Origin: an uncultured Saprospiraceae bacterium
GTDB taxonomy: Bacteria > Bacteroidota > Bacteroidia > Chitinophagales > Saprospiraceae
Assembly: GCA_938001865.1 (NCBI GenBank)
Contig: CALLAW010000032.1
Location: 1 to 64,000, forward strand
DNA: 64,000 bases
Direction: 5' to 3'
The position numbers and the translations under genes are program-made. This document shows, piece after piece, positions 1 through 8,791 of this stretch (within the stretch, counting starts at the first letter, position 1; every line of letters starts with the position of its first letter). The notes beneath the pieces are model-generated. The model ran no database searches. It was not told the origin of the DNA and was given only the letters and a program-made list of their open reading frames with translations.

Positions 1-39
1 CCAACTCCTCACCGAAGTCGAAGACCAAAACTATTGGGA

Positions 40-145
40 ACGGAAGAGTGGATATTGAGTTGGTGAACCACGTATACGAGAACCGGTGGCGAGAGAGGCG
101 TACTGGCAGGACTACAAATCTGTCAGCCGTCTACTTGATTATGCT
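40..145 (+). mobile_element. Degraded group II intron 3' end (domains V-VI), remnant
   Basis: The stretch around 70-105 reads like domain V of Bacteroidota group II introns (GAACCACGTATACGAG, then GGTGGCGAGAGAGGCG). It is followed by a hairpin-like domain VI (TACTGGCAG ... CTGTCAG) and the typical tail GCCGTCTACTTGATT near 126-140. The usual 3' strand of domain V is about 8 bases shorter than I expect, so the element is probably inactive. No reverse transcriptase frame is visible in the first 40 bases, and the rest of the intron would lie left of the window. The match is from memory of such introns, so confidence is moderate. Confidence 0.45.
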
Positions 146-448
146 CAGTTATATTTTTACCTTTTGTCAACCAGCATAAAGTATTTGATACCACTTTTCC
201 TTAGCATTTTGGTCTGAGTTGACCTAGAACAATATGACACGTAAAACATTGATATATTCATTTGTCCATAATAACCAGTTATATTTCATCTTGCACTTAA
301 ATTTTTAGAAGATGGTGTTTATAATTTCGACATCATACACTTTATTTAAACATATTGTTTCTTACATCTTTTGTAATATCCAAAGTTTTAAATCTGCATG
401 AATTAGACATAATGGATGATGATATGCTGTGATGACCTTGTGTTAGAG
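146..448. other. AT-rich intergenic stretch, nothing recognised
   Basis: This is an AT-rich gap between the intron remnant and the 3' end of the Fic gene. No ORF of note, RNA gene or clear hairpin with a T-run was seen. Its composition resembles the Fic gene rather than the rest of the window, which fits an accessory insert. Confidence 0.5.
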
Positions 449-1534
449 TCAATGATTTGCTTTTAATAATTCGACTAATTCAATATTAATATATATCATT
501 TCCTTGCCTATTTTTTTACTTTTAAGAATTCCAATTTCATTCAATTTTCTCAAATATCTAGAAGCCGCTTTTCTCTCAACTCCTATTTTTTGAACAATGT
601 GATCAATCTTGGTATATGGTTGTTCAAAGATGTTTTCAACTAATTCCTTAGAGTATATTTTTGGAGCTTTTTCTTTTACGTTTAGAATAGTTTTATCTAG
701 TAGTTCTCTTATTTGTTGTATTTGATTTATAGTCTGTCTTGATGTTTGTTCTATCGCTTCTAGAACGTATAAAATCCAATTCTCCCATTCATCTTTTTTA
801 TTAACATTATTGAGAAGTTTATAATATTCAGATTTGTTTTTAATGATGTAAGAGCTTAAATATAATATGGGGATGTCAAGTATGTTATTTAAAATCAGAT
901 AGAGTATATTTAGTATTCTACCTGTTCGTCCATTACCATCATAAAATGGATGTATACTTTCAAATTGATAATGAAGTATTGCTAGGTTGATCAGTGGCGA
1001 GATTTCAGATTCTAGATCATTATAATGTTTAATGAAATTCGTCAATAAATTTTCTATTTCACTTTTGTCTTGTGGAGGGGTGTAAACAATTTCACCCGTT
1101 TGATCATTTTTCAGAACAGTTCCAGGAGTTGAGCGGATCCCTGCATTGTTATCAATAAGATCTTGTTGTAATTGTATTATATCATTAACTTTGAGAAATC
1201 CTTGTTCACTAATTATTTTGAATCCAAGAAAAATAGATCTTCTATAGTTTACAACTTCTTTAACATTAGGATTTGAAAATGTTTTCTTCGATGTTAATGC
1301 TTCATAAAGTTCATCAGTACTGGTTATGATATTTTCTATTTCGGAACTGTCCTTTGCTTCTTTTAAAACTACAGCGTTAATTAGCATGGTTTGATTAGGA
1401 ATGGTTTGAGCAATTCCTTTGAGTTCAGCTATTGCAAGAGAAGCAGAATTTGCTTTTCTGAGTATTTTAATTGTTTCGATCTTCTCTTGAGGTGGAGGAA
1501 GATTCGATAATTTATATGGTGTCTTTTGTCCCAT
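449..1534 (-). CDS. Fic family protein, class II, with C-terminal winged helix
   Basis: Fic enzymes transfer AMP (sometimes other nucleotides) from a nucleotide donor to a hydroxyl side chain of a target protein. The Fic signature HPFYDGNGRTGR is at residues 195-206 and is intact, including the catalytic His and the anion-binding GNGR loop. An upstream S-x-x-x-E-N match (S63 to N68, SSEIEN) is the inhibitory helix motif of class II Fic proteins, in which the Glu blocks ATP binding. Residues 1-100 resemble the Fic N-terminal domain. The last 70 residues (TKIDHIVQKIG..., RKAASRYLRKLNEIG) look like a winged helix-turn-helix, so it may bind DNA. Length of 361 is normal for this Fic_N-Fic-wHTH architecture. 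The gene is AT-rich compared with its neighbours and lies next to an intron remnant, suggesting acquisition. No antitoxin gene is adjacent, as expected with an internal inhibitory motif. Confidence 0.9.
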   Translation of the reverse strand: MGQKTPYKLSNLPPPQEKIETIKILRKANSASLAIAELKGIAQTIPNQTMLINAVVLKEAKDSSEIENIITSTDELYEALTSKKTFSNPNVKEVVNYRRSIFLGFKIISEQGFLKVNDIIQLQQDLIDNNAGIRSTPGTVLKNDQTGEIVYTPPQDKSEIENLLTNFIKHYNDLESEISPLINLAILHYQFESIHPFYDGNGRTGRILNILYLILNNILDIPILYLSSYIIKNKSEYYKLLNNVNKKDEWENWILYVLEAIEQTSRQTINQIQQIRELLDKTILNVKEKAPKIYSKELVENIFEQPYTKIDHIVQKIGVERKAASRYLRKLNEIGILKSKKIGKEMIYINIELVELLKANH

Positions 1535-1970
1535 GTTTTTACTTTATGAGACAAATATACTAAAATTGGTACTTATCGATTTTTATGGACTCTAACGGCA
1601 GTCCATAAAATAACCACTGATTAAAAGTACGATTAAATATGACAAGCGTGAGAGCTGTGAGTGTTGGTTGTGAAGAGTGGTGACAAGAGGCTGTGTGGAG
1701 ACTAAGGTGTTGAAAATGGCGATATAAACACTTTTTACTGCTTTTTTGAGACCTTCGGGACCCAGTATGGACATAACTTTCCTGAGCTTATAGTAGAGTA
1801 GTACCCTGTCTTACTCTGGCATTGTTTCATCTTCACTTGCATCTCACACTACAGAGAGGGCTGACTGTTCCAGAGATGGAGGTCTATTAGTCTGTAATCA
1901 CCATATTATAGTCGATAATTGTGATGATCATGGAACATAATTTTCTATCTTTAATCAAAATCAAACTGCG
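1535..1970. other. Intergenic stretch, no supported gene
   Basis: This gap lies between the divergent Fic gene and the small membrane protein. A 60-codon frame on the minus strand (1592-1774) has no recognisable motif and no clear start context, and I do not call it. No terminator or promoter of the Bacteroidota consensus was identified with confidence. Confidence 0.4.
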
Positions 1971-2192
1971 ATGCTAAGTAAGTTACTCCAACCCCAAGTG
2001 CTAGTCTTTATGATTCCAATAGTTGCTATCGTTGGTGGTCTCATCATCAAAGCAATCAAGCTCAATTATGCTCACGAAGAGAGAATAGCAAAAATCAATG
2101 CAGGGATAGATCCAGATGCACAGCACCTCGAAGAAGATGAGCTAGAGTTAGATCAAAATTATCATAAAGAAAAGGTAAGAAGAAAAGTCTAA
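1971..2192 (+). CDS. Small single-pass membrane protein, unknown function
   Basis: This is a 73-residue protein. It has one hydrophobic segment at about residues 8-28 (VLVFMIPIVAIVGGLIIKAI), followed by a charged cytoplasmic-type tail with acidic (EEDELELD) and basic (KEKVRRKV) clusters. The layout, with a short N-terminal anchor and a charged amphipathic tail, is common in small Bacteroidota inner-membrane proteins, but I recognise no named family. The ATG is followed immediately by a coding-like frame, and the stop lies 20 bases before yjbQ, so it may be the first gene of a run with yjbQ and the DNA glycosylase. Confidence 0.6.
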   Translation: MLSKLLQPQVLVFMIPIVAIVGGLIIKAIKLNYAHEERIAKINAGIDPDAQHLEEDELELDQNYHKEKVRRKV

Positions 2193-2212
2193 ACTGATAG
2201 ATTTGCTAGATT

Positions 2213-2623
2213 ATGATTACACACTTCAACCTGACTCTACCATCACTCCCTAGAGGTTACCACATCATTACGGCTGAGATCCTTGACCTAGTCAGTCCAC
2301 TTCCTGTAAATGGCATACTGAACCTCTTCATTCAGCATACTTCAGCAGCATTGACAATCAATGAAGCAGCTGACCCAGATGTCTTGATCGACTTCGAATC
2401 ATTCATGAACCATATCGTACCCGAGCACATGCCTTGGTTAGTCCATACGATCGAAGGTCCAGATGATATGCCAGCTCATATCAAAGCAGCATTGATAGGA
2501 TCTTCCATACAGATACCTATTGTTGATGGAAGACTTGCCCTTGGTACGTGGCAAGGCATCTATCTTTGTGAATTTAGAAATCATGCGACCTCTCGTAAGC
2601 TTATCGCCACAATCTATACCTAG
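2213..2623 (+). CDS. yjbQ: YjbQ family (UPF0047) protein
   Basis: This is a full-length 136-residue member of the YjbQ/UPF0047 family. Conserved features are the QHTSAALTINEAADPDV segment, the WLVHTIEGPDDMPAHIKA segment with its metal- or ligand-binding His, and the ending GTWQGIYLCEFRNHA. Family members are small trimeric cytoplasmic proteins. Some have weak thiamin-phosphate synthase activity when overexpressed, but the physiological role is not settled. The stop is 4 bases before the ATG of the downstream DNA glycosylase, which suggests co-transcription and possibly coupled translation. Confidence 0.9.
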   Translation: MITHFNLTLPSLPRGYHIITAEILDLVSPLPVNGILNLFIQHTSAALTINEAADPDVLIDFESFMNHIVPEHMPWLVHTIEGPDDMPAHIKAALIGSSIQIPIVDGRLALGTWQGIYLCEFRNHATSRKLIATIYT

Positions 2624-2627
2624 TCAT

Positions 2628-3275
2628 ATGCCCATAGACAGAGATCCCATAGACAGAGATAATGTGTATTCCATACTGAGTCAAGATCCAATCATGAAGG
2701 ATCTCTTGGATAATCGTAGTATAGACTCATTTGCAGTCCAAGATACTCTCTATCACGAACTCTCAGCAGCGATTGTCTACCAGCAGATATCAGTCAAGGC
2801 TGCGGATGCGGTCTATCTTAGATTCAGAGACTTGGTTGGTTGGGATTATACGCCTCAGATCGTTGCTCACTATAGTATTGAAGATTTGCGATCATGTGGT
2901 CTTTCAAGGCAGAAGGCTGGATATATCTTCAATATTGCAGAGTACTTCACTACACATGTCAATATCGAAAATCAAATCGATCAACTCACCGACCAAGAAG
3001 TCATCCAGAAACTCACCGAAATCAAAGGTGTAGGAGTGTGGACTGTAAAGATGGTCCTGATGTTCTACCTACAGCGGCCCAATGTATTTCCCTACGAGGA
3101 CCTCGCCATAGCACAAGTCATGCAGGCACTCTATGATGTGAGTGAGGATAAGAAGGTGGCAAAGGCTCAGATGCTCGAGATCGCTACCAAGTGGGAGCCT
3201 TACCGCAGTACTGCATCATTCTACTTATGGGCATGGAAGCGGTGGCAGCGGATGTTATCTCAGCACAAGAGTTAG
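2628..3275 (+). CDS. DNA-3-methyladenine glycosylase, AlkA/HhH-GPD type
   Basis: This is a base-excision repair glycosylase of the helix-hairpin-helix superfamily that removes alkylated purines. The hairpin LTEIKGVGVWTVKMVLMF is clear. The downstream segment VFPYEDLAIAQ places an Asp where AlkA-type enzymes carry the catalytic aspartate. A longer frame opens at 2520 but overlaps yjbQ by about 100 bases. The ATG at 2628, 4 bases after the yjbQ stop, gives a 215-residue protein that matches the compact HhH-GPD core without the AlkA N-terminal domain. No C-terminal iron-sulfur cluster cysteines are present, which argues against Nth or MutY. It is probably in one transcript with yjbQ. Confidence 0.85.
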   Translation: MPIDRDPIDRDNVYSILSQDPIMKDLLDNRSIDSFAVQDTLYHELSAAIVYQQISVKAADAVYLRFRDLVGWDYTPQIVAHYSIEDLRSCGLSRQKAGYIFNIAEYFTTHVNIENQIDQLTDQEVIQKLTEIKGVGVWTVKMVLMFYLQRPNVFPYEDLAIAQVMQALYDVSEDKKVAKAQMLEIATKWEPYRSTASFYLWAWKRWQRMLSQHKS

Positions 3276-3317
3276 ATATCAGTGGAGCATTAGCGGATAC
3301 AGTTATACATTTGCCTT

Positions 3318-4877
3318 ATGGAGATAAGACGTTACACAAGAGGAGCAATCTATATACTGAGTAGTATCGTACTCATTACATTGAGTAGATGTGGATCAGA
3401 GACTCCACCCAAGAGTACTCAGAGTACTGATCACCACCTCAGTACAGGAGATGAGAGCAGGCATGTATCACAAGATTCTTTGACTCAGTCCAATCAGGCA
3501 TTTGCCTACGAGCATCAAGGATCTCAGCGACCTGTCGGAGATACAGCTGACTACTTGATCACACGGAGTGTCAGCAATCTCTCACAGTATACCCACATAG
3601 AGAACATTTATGATGACTTCAAAGAACAGAGCCGCTTGCCACACCGACTCTCTAATCTAGGTCCAGCTCTTGCAGTAGCAGATATCAATAATGATGGTCT
3701 CGAAGAAGTATTCGTCGGAGGTGCTAAAGGTCAGAAGAGTGCCTACTTCATCTCTCAAAACGGCAAGCACAGGTCAGCGATACCGATGTATCACCCAGAG
3801 AATGAGGATATCGCTGCACACTTCGCAGATCTCAATGGAGATGGAGTGAAAGATCTCATCGTAGCGAGTGGATCATATGAGTATTACGATGGATCGGCTT
3901 ACCAGATGTTGAAGATTAATTATCTCAGAGACAATGGTACGATCAAGCGATTCTATTCGATCCCACTGCGGTCCAATGTCGCAAGTATCGCCACATATGA
4001 CATAGATCAAGATGGCAATCCTGAGATTATCTTAGGAGGGAGGGTGATTGCTAATCGATACCCGATGGCTCCTCAGTCATCTATCTACTCGCAGGTAAAT
4101 GGGGACTATGCTGACCTTACAGATAGATATTGCCCCGAACTGAAGAGGATGGGCATGATTACAGATATCGCAGTCGGTAATATAGATGATGACCCCGACG
4201 AAGAGGTAGTGATCGTCGGGGAGTGGATGCCCATCACGATATTGAACAATAACGGTGGTAGACTCATCCCTGAGCCAATAGCCAACACAAGCGGCTGGTG
4301 GAACTGTGTCACCATTGCAGATCTCGATAGTGATGGTGATAGTGACCTCATCTGTGGTAATTATGGGCATACTACTCAACAGCACGATCTCTCGACACAA
4401 GGAGAGTCGCTACATTGCTACGCATCTCACTCTGAGAGTACTGGGACCTTGGATCTCACTATCAGTGATAAGATCGATCCTACAATCGATGCTGGTCTCC
4501 ACTTGGAAGTGAATGAGCTAAGTCACCTCCAGATGATCAATGATGGGACTGGCAACTTCGAGAGAGTACCACTCCCAACTGAGACCCAACTCTCACCTAT
4601 CCGCAGCATAGTGATCTGCGATGTAGATAGTGATGGATATCAAGATCTCATCTGTGCTGGTAGTCGATATGATGGTCAGAGAGAGACTGATCAGTCGGAG
4701 CGGAGTACAGGATATGTCCTACTCGGAGGTAAAAGTGGTCTCTCTCAAGTGCTACAACCTCAGATATCCGGTTTCTTATCAAAGAGTGAAGTCCGTAATC
4801 TCTCTCTCTTGAGCAATCGTACACTCGTCTCAGCTAACAATAATAGTCAGTTAGAAGTCTTCCAAATCATAAAATAA
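3318..4877 (+). CDS. FG-GAP/VCBS repeat lipoprotein (integrin-alpha-like propeller)
   Basis: This is a 519-residue exported protein. The N-terminus has a hydrophobic segment ending in LSRCGSETPP, a plausible though non-ideal lipobox, so it is probably lipid-anchored. At least six calcium-binding FG-GAP-type motifs occur: ADINNDGLEEVFVGG, ADLNGDGVKDLIV, YDIDQDGNPEIILGG, GNIDDDPDEEVVIVGEW, ADLDSDGDSDLICGNYG and CDVDSDGYQDLICAG. Such repeats form a beta-propeller whose D-x-D-x-DG loops bind calcium. The N-terminal 100 residues are Ser/Thr-rich and look like a linker. No T9SS tail is seen. The role is probably cell-surface binding, and no enzymatic residues were recognised. Confidence 0.8.
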   Translation: MEIRRYTRGAIYILSSIVLITLSRCGSETPPKSTQSTDHHLSTGDESRHVSQDSLTQSNQAFAYEHQGSQRPVGDTADYLITRSVSNLSQYTHIENIYDDFKEQSRLPHRLSNLGPALAVADINNDGLEEVFVGGAKGQKSAYFISQNGKHRSAIPMYHPENEDIAAHFADLNGDGVKDLIVASGSYEYYDGSAYQMLKINYLRDNGTIKRFYSIPLRSNVASIATYDIDQDGNPEIILGGRVIANRYPMAPQSSIYSQVNGDYADLTDRYCPELKRMGMITDIAVGNIDDDPDEEVVIVGEWMPITILNNNGGRLIPEPIANTSGWWNCVTIADLDSDGDSDLICGNYGHTTQQHDLSTQGESLHCYASHSESTGTLDLTISDKIDPTIDAGLHLEVNELSHLQMINDGTGNFERVPLPTETQLSPIRSIVICDVDSDGYQDLICAGSRYDGQRETDQSERSTGYVLLGGKSGLSQVLQPQISGFLSKSEVRNLSLLSNRTLVSANNNSQLEVFQIIK

Positions 4878-5217
4878 ATAGAATACTCTGTTAAACTGTA
4901 GGGGTAAGGCAGGTGTTTAGTTGTCATAGCAACTATTGAAACCAATAATGGCAAATGCTCCAGAGGTACGGGTTTATTGGGGTTGAGTAAGGGTTGCATC
5001 ACATGCAGAGAGTTTCATGGCATGAAGATTGCTGCTAATATATTATAAAAATAATTAATATGATAGTTGCATTTCTCATAATCATAAAGCTATATTTGCG
5101 GTCCGAATGAAACACAAGAGATTAATTACACTATCCGAATAGTATATTATTTAACGATCAAAAAGTAAGCTAAGAGAACTCAGAACAAGAGTTTCAAAAA
5201 ATTAAACTACAGCACCC
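4878..5217 (+). promoter_or_regulatory. Intergenic region with Bacteroidota-type promoter (about 5067-5098)
   Basis: In this 340-base gap a TATATTTG at 5091-5098 fits the -7 consensus TAnnTTTG, and a TTG at 5067-5069 lies 21 bases upstream, as expected for the -33 element. The predicted start of transcription is near 5105, leaving a leader of about 110 bases before the lytic transglycosylase ATG at 5218. Nothing else was recognised in the gap. Confidence 0.5.
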
Positions 5218-6270
5218 ATGAACAATAGCTTAATTGTAAGATTAATTACAATAAGCTCTGTAATCCTTATGACCTCTCTCAACTTATTGGCTCACGTGAG
5301 TACAGTAAGCGAGGAGAACTTTGAAAGTATAGGAGATCGCCCACAGACAGAGCTTATTAAGTCAAGGTTAAACAACCTGACTGGCGTACTTGATATCCGA
5401 TATCACTCGGAGATCAGATCACGTATCCTCCAGTATACTGTATCCAGTAGGAAGAGTACAGAAGAGTTGCTAGGCAGAGCCATGCAGTACTTTCCGCTGT
5501 TTGAGGAGAAACTCAGAGAGAAGAATCTACCACAAGACCTCAAGTATGTAGCAGTCATCGAATCGATGCTCCGTCCGACAGCTAAGTCGAGAGCAGGTGC
5601 ATACGGACTCTGGCAATTCATGCCAGCTACAGGTAAGATGTACGGACTCAGTAAAGACAGATATATCGATCATAGAGCAGATCCAGAGTTGGCAACAGAG
5701 TCTGCCGTCCAATATCTCAGTGATCTCTACGATCAGTTTGGAGATTGGACAGTAGCGATAGCTGCTTATAATTGTGGTCCAGGTAATATCAGGAAAGCAA
5801 TCAGACGATCAGGTAGGACGGATTTTTGGGGGATGAAGAGATTCCTTCCCAAAGAGACACAGAACTATGTGCCAAGAGTGATAGCAGCATCATACTTGAT
5901 GAACTACTACCACTCTCATAATCTTACTCCGAGAGGATACGAAGCAGTATTCCAAGATACAGAGACAGTGATCCCACAGGAGGATATGTCATTCAGTGAG
6001 TTGAGTAAGTCACTCAATCTCGACTTGAAGTCACTCATCGATCTCAATCCGATGTACAGAGGCGATAAGATTGTAGGTAATAAGTCTAACATCCTCAGGC
6101 TACCTGCTAATAGAGTACAGATGTACTATGCAGTCTATGATCAAGAGCAGTTAGAGACACTCCTTGCAGTCTCAGATACATCTGATCGGCATCGCAGATA
6201 TATTGAGAGAGATAGTATAGATCAGATGGCACGGTTAGTTGCTGCCTACCAAGGGACAGCAGAAGTGTAG
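5218..6270 (+). CDS. Lytic murein transglycosylase (SLT family, MltD-like)
   Basis: This protein cleaves the beta-1,4 bond between MurNAc and GlcNAc in peptidoglycan with formation of 1,6-anhydroMurNAc. An N-terminal signal peptide (about residues 1-25) targets it to the periplasm. The SLT domain spans about residues 85-235. It carries the catalytic Glu115 in AVIESMLRPTA, the GAYGLWQFMPATG motif, and AIAAYNCGPGNIRKA. Residues 255-305 (FSELSKSLNLDLKSLIDLNPMY) resemble a LysM-like peptidoglycan-binding segment. The 350 residues are typical of MltD-like enzymes with one such module. It is preceded by its own promoter and followed by a terminator, so it is probably monocistronic. Confidence 0.88.
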   Translation: MNNSLIVRLITISSVILMTSLNLLAHVSTVSEENFESIGDRPQTELIKSRLNNLTGVLDIRYHSEIRSRILQYTVSSRKSTEELLGRAMQYFPLFEEKLREKNLPQDLKYVAVIESMLRPTAKSRAGAYGLWQFMPATGKMYGLSKDRYIDHRADPELATESAVQYLSDLYDQFGDWTVAIAAYNCGPGNIRKAIRRSGRTDFWGMKRFLPKETQNYVPRVIAASYLMNYYHSHNLTPRGYEAVFQDTETVIPQEDMSFSELSKSLNLDLKSLIDLNPMYRGDKIVGNKSNILRLPANRVQMYYAVYDQEQLETLLAVSDTSDRHRRYIERDSIDQMARLVAAYQGTAEV

Positions 6271-6319
6271 ATCACACTCAACCATCTCAGAGATTACAGA
6301 ATACAAATCAAACCATACG

Positions 6320-6358
6320 ATAGGGATCAGACGACACAGTTTGGTCCCTATTTTTTTA
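6320..6358 (+). terminator. Rho-independent terminator after the lytic transglycosylase
   Basis: ATAGGGA at 6320-6326 pairs with TCCCTAT at 6345-6351 and is followed by a run of T's to 6357. The T-run is on the plus strand, so it serves the upstream transglycosylase rather than the convergent OsmC gene. Confidence 0.75.
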
Positions 6359-6440
6359 GATCAATAGGGAGGTATTATTGATATCTAGCTTTCCCTACTG
6401 GGGGCAGGTCTAGTTATATATTTAGCAACAGCAGTAGGAC

Positions 6441-6845
6441 TTACTTCTGCTCGATGACTTCAAATGTTGCAGTAATCTGAGCTGTCTTCTCTATCATGAG
6501 TGCTACTGAGCAGTACTTTTCGATAGATGAGTTGACTGCTTGCTCTGCTTTCTTCTCTTTGATATTGCCATAGAGTGTATAATGGACCTTGATCTCTGTA
6601 TACACCTTGGGTATCTCTGTAGCTCTGACTCCATCGACAGTGACTTCGATATCGTCTAGTGGTTGTTTCATTTTGTCTAGGATCATGACGATATCTATTG
6701 TACTACAGCTTGCGATAGCCATCAGTACACTCTCCATGGGTCCTACGGTATTGCCATCATTGCCTAGATTGATGGAGTGGCCATTGGCATTAGTACAGAG
6801 ATAGTTATCTAAGCTACCGTTAGTCTTGAGTTGAATTGTTGTCAT
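6441..6845 (-). CDS. OsmC family peroxiredoxin-like protein
   Basis: This is an OsmC/Ohr-superfamily protein of 134 residues. It has the two conserved cysteines, Cys47 (AIASCSTIDIV) and Cys112 (IEKYCSVALM), that reduce organic hydroperoxides in the family. The GPMESVLMAIASC helix that carries the peroxidatic Cys is intact. Closest in pattern are the YhfA-like OsmC proteins rather than Ohr, but this is not certain. It is cytoplasmic. Its start overlaps the end of the upstream glycosyltransferase gene by 26 bases, so it is translated from the same minus-strand transcript. Confidence 0.85.
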   Translation of the reverse strand: MTTIQLKTNGSLDNYLCTNANGHSINLGNDGNTVGPMESVLMAIASCSTIDIVMILDKMKQPLDDIEVTVDGVRATEIPKVYTEIKVHYTLYGNIKEKKAEQAVNSSIEKYCSVALMIEKTAQITATFEVIEQK

Positions 6846-8406
6846 TCTGTAAGCTATTTATTTTTATCAGTTTGCAATCATGCCATTGCTCGATGACTTC
6901 ATGGTCATAGAGCTTGGAGAGAGGATCGAGGACATTGTTGAGACAAGACATGATGAGTTGTCCACTTTCGATATTTTTCACTTCTCGTTTGTATGTTATC
7001 GCTAATTCAGGATTTTGATATTCGTGCTTTCTTTTATAAAAGTATGCAGTCGTGCCAAAATTGTTGTCATATATCAGGAATGATTTGATTGTTGGCCTTC
7101 TTTTTTCAATCAGGGAGATGAACTTCCCATATCTTTCATCTTTGGCACTTTTGACAGAGGGAGAGATGACCTCATTGATCACTGAGCTATAGAGTAATCC
7201 AAAGATCAAAAGAAAACTACTCAGAAGTATCATGTTGTCTGACCGACCTAGTCTATCCTTATGCAATAGGTAGAGCATCAATAGACCAGCGGATACGAGA
7301 TAGATGCCAAAGAGATAGTTAGGTGCTAAGTACCAAAATGTCTTAGTCTCTGACAACGATATGATAGCGATATAACTTACAAAGGCACAGCTAACTATCT
7401 GGATGAGGCACTTCATCATGGCAGGTACTCTTGGATGGAAGGAATAGCCTATGACGAACGGTATCAAGTAGATGTAAGGGCTAAATCTCTCTTGCAAGAG
7501 CCTGAGATAGTAGAGTGGAGGTCCTTGGTGTTCTTCGATAATGGTCTGATATCGACCCATGAGCTCATAATTCCACATCCGATCGACGAATCCTGGATAT
7601 TGGCTCTCAAAGTAGGCTAGGGTACCACCATATGCTAGCCCGATACCCAATACACTGAGATAGATCCGATAGTCCTTCAGGCATCTTCCTAGCTGCCCAG
7701 ACAAGAGAGTATAGATGAGTACACCTGGAAATATGAGACCAGCTAAGAGATTTTTGGTGAGGATGGCTGCGATGAAACTCAGGGTAAAATAGATCAGATA
7801 GCGAGTAGCATTTGTATGCAAATACTTACCAAACGAGAGTGTAGCTACGAGCAGATAACAACTATAGGCGACATCTTGATCTCCGGATCGAGCCATATGT
7901 ATCCCATAGAGTCCTAGAGTAGACAGAGTGATCAGCCCAAAGAGAAATCCAAAGTAACGGCTGCCATAATCTCTGCGGAAGTGCCGGATCATGAGTAGAA
8001 TGGTTACGACTAAGACACTGACTGTTGGTATCCTTACTCCATACTCGTTGACACCAAAGAGCTTATATCCCAATACTTGTAACAGAGTAGTGAATGGCAG
8101 TTTAGTGTTGCGGTGATTAGGCAGATCGTCGTAGATATTGAAGTTGGACAGATATGATCCTGTCTCATAGAGTGACAAAGCTCTCAGAGAGAACAGTGAC
8201 TCGTCCCAGGTCGTTATAGGATGACTAGAGAGCTTATGATAGAGTGCAAAGTAGATCAATACTCCGAATACTACGTACTGCATACATGTTATGAGTACTG
8301 GGCTCAGATTCACCTTGCCTATGCTCTTATCGATATCAAAAGAATTTGTTTTCAAATGCAAATCTTTTAAGGTAGAAGTTATAGAAGAAGAGGATTCCGG
8401 TGACAA
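6820..8406 (-). CDS. ArnT/PMT-like (GT39/GT83) membrane glycosyltransferase
   Basis: This is a polytopic membrane protein with roughly 11-13 hydrophobic segments and an early TTWDESLFSLRA motif. The motif carries the acidic residue found in the first periplasmic loop of PMT/ArnT-type transferases, which use polyprenyl-phosphate sugars to glycosylate lipid A, proteins or glycans outside the inner membrane. The C-terminal soluble part is short. The longest frame starts at a TTG (8406) and overlaps gtrA by 71 bases. The first ATG is at 8283 (MQYVVFGVLIY), just before membrane segment 1, and may be the true start. The neighbouring GtrA-type protein supports polyprenyl-linked sugar use. The acceptor is unknown. 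Confidence 0.8.
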   Translation of the reverse strand: MSPESSSSITSTLKDLHLKTNSFDIDKSIGKVNLSPVLITCMQYVVFGVLIYFALYHKLSSHPITTWDESLFSLRALSLYETGSYLSNFNIYDDLPNHRNTKLPFTTLLQVLGYKLFGVNEYGVRIPTVSVLVVTILLMIRHFRRDYGSRYFGFLFGLITLSTLGLYGIHMARSGDQDVAYSCYLLVATLSFGKYLHTNATRYLIYFTLSFIAAILTKNLLAGLIFPGVLIYTLLSGQLGRCLKDYRIYLSVLGIGLAYGGTLAYFESQYPGFVDRMWNYELMGRYQTIIEEHQGPPLYYLRLLQERFSPYIYLIPFVIGYSFHPRVPAMMKCLIQIVSCAFVSYIAIISLSETKTFWYLAPNYLFGIYLVSAGLLMLYLLHKDRLGRSDNMILLSSFLLIFGLLYSSVINEVISPSVKSAKDERYGKFISLIEKRRPTIKSFLIYDNNFGTTAYFYKRKHEYQNPELAITYKREVKNIESGQLIMSCLNNVLDPLSKLYDHEVIEQWHDCKLIKINSLQNDNNSTQD

Positions 8407-8740
8407 TTGCCTTGGTCAGCATTTGGTATGATTCAAAGAACTCTATTTTGTTTAATAAGTAGATCAGTATAGTACCTATCAATATCCCGAGTAGAGAGGT
8501 AGCGATAGAGATGATAAATGCCTTGTCAAGCTTCCTGTTGAGAGAAAAAACATACTTCTTTTGAAGAAAAAAATTGACCAGCATACCCAGACTTGCTGAG
8601 ATCAGATTGGAAGTTGTCGGTAGGATGCTTTGGCTAACCAAGATAAGATAGAGACAGTAATCTAGTAGCGTCGCTACAGCCGATGAGCTGGCAAACTTGA
8701 ATTTGAGCTTGATGAGATCTAGGATTGCTGTCTGGTCCAT
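8336..8740 (-). CDS. GtrA family membrane protein
   Basis: This is a 134-residue protein with four predicted transmembrane segments: LKFKFASSSAVATLLDYCLY, then segments around residues 40-55, 75-95 and 105-125. This is the layout of the GtrA family, thought to help move or present undecaprenyl-phosphate-linked sugars across the inner membrane. The ending FFYNFYLKRFAFENKFF resembles the family's C-terminal NF.. KRFVFF-type ending. The gene overlaps the ArnT-like transferase gene, and the two probably act together in surface polysaccharide or lipid modification. Confidence 0.8.
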   Translation of the reverse strand: MDQTAILDLIKLKFKFASSSAVATLLDYCLYLILVSQSILPTTSNLISASLGMLVNFFLQKKYVFSLNRKLDKAFIISIATSLLGILIGTILIYLLNKIEFFESYQMLTKAIVTGILFFYNFYLKRFAFENKFF

Positions 8741-8791
8741 TGCGTGGGTAAAGGTACTGCTTGTTGATAACAGTCAACCCCTACACTCTCA

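Noticed and set aside
1592..1774. 60-codon minus-strand frame starting MSILGPEGLKK
   Set aside because: No recognised family, no promoter or start context, and composition like non-coding sequence.
2520..2627. Longer N-terminus of the DNA glycosylase overlapping yjbQ
   Set aside because: The additional 36 residues are translated from yjbQ in another frame; the ATG at 2628 right after the yjbQ stop fits the domain boundary.
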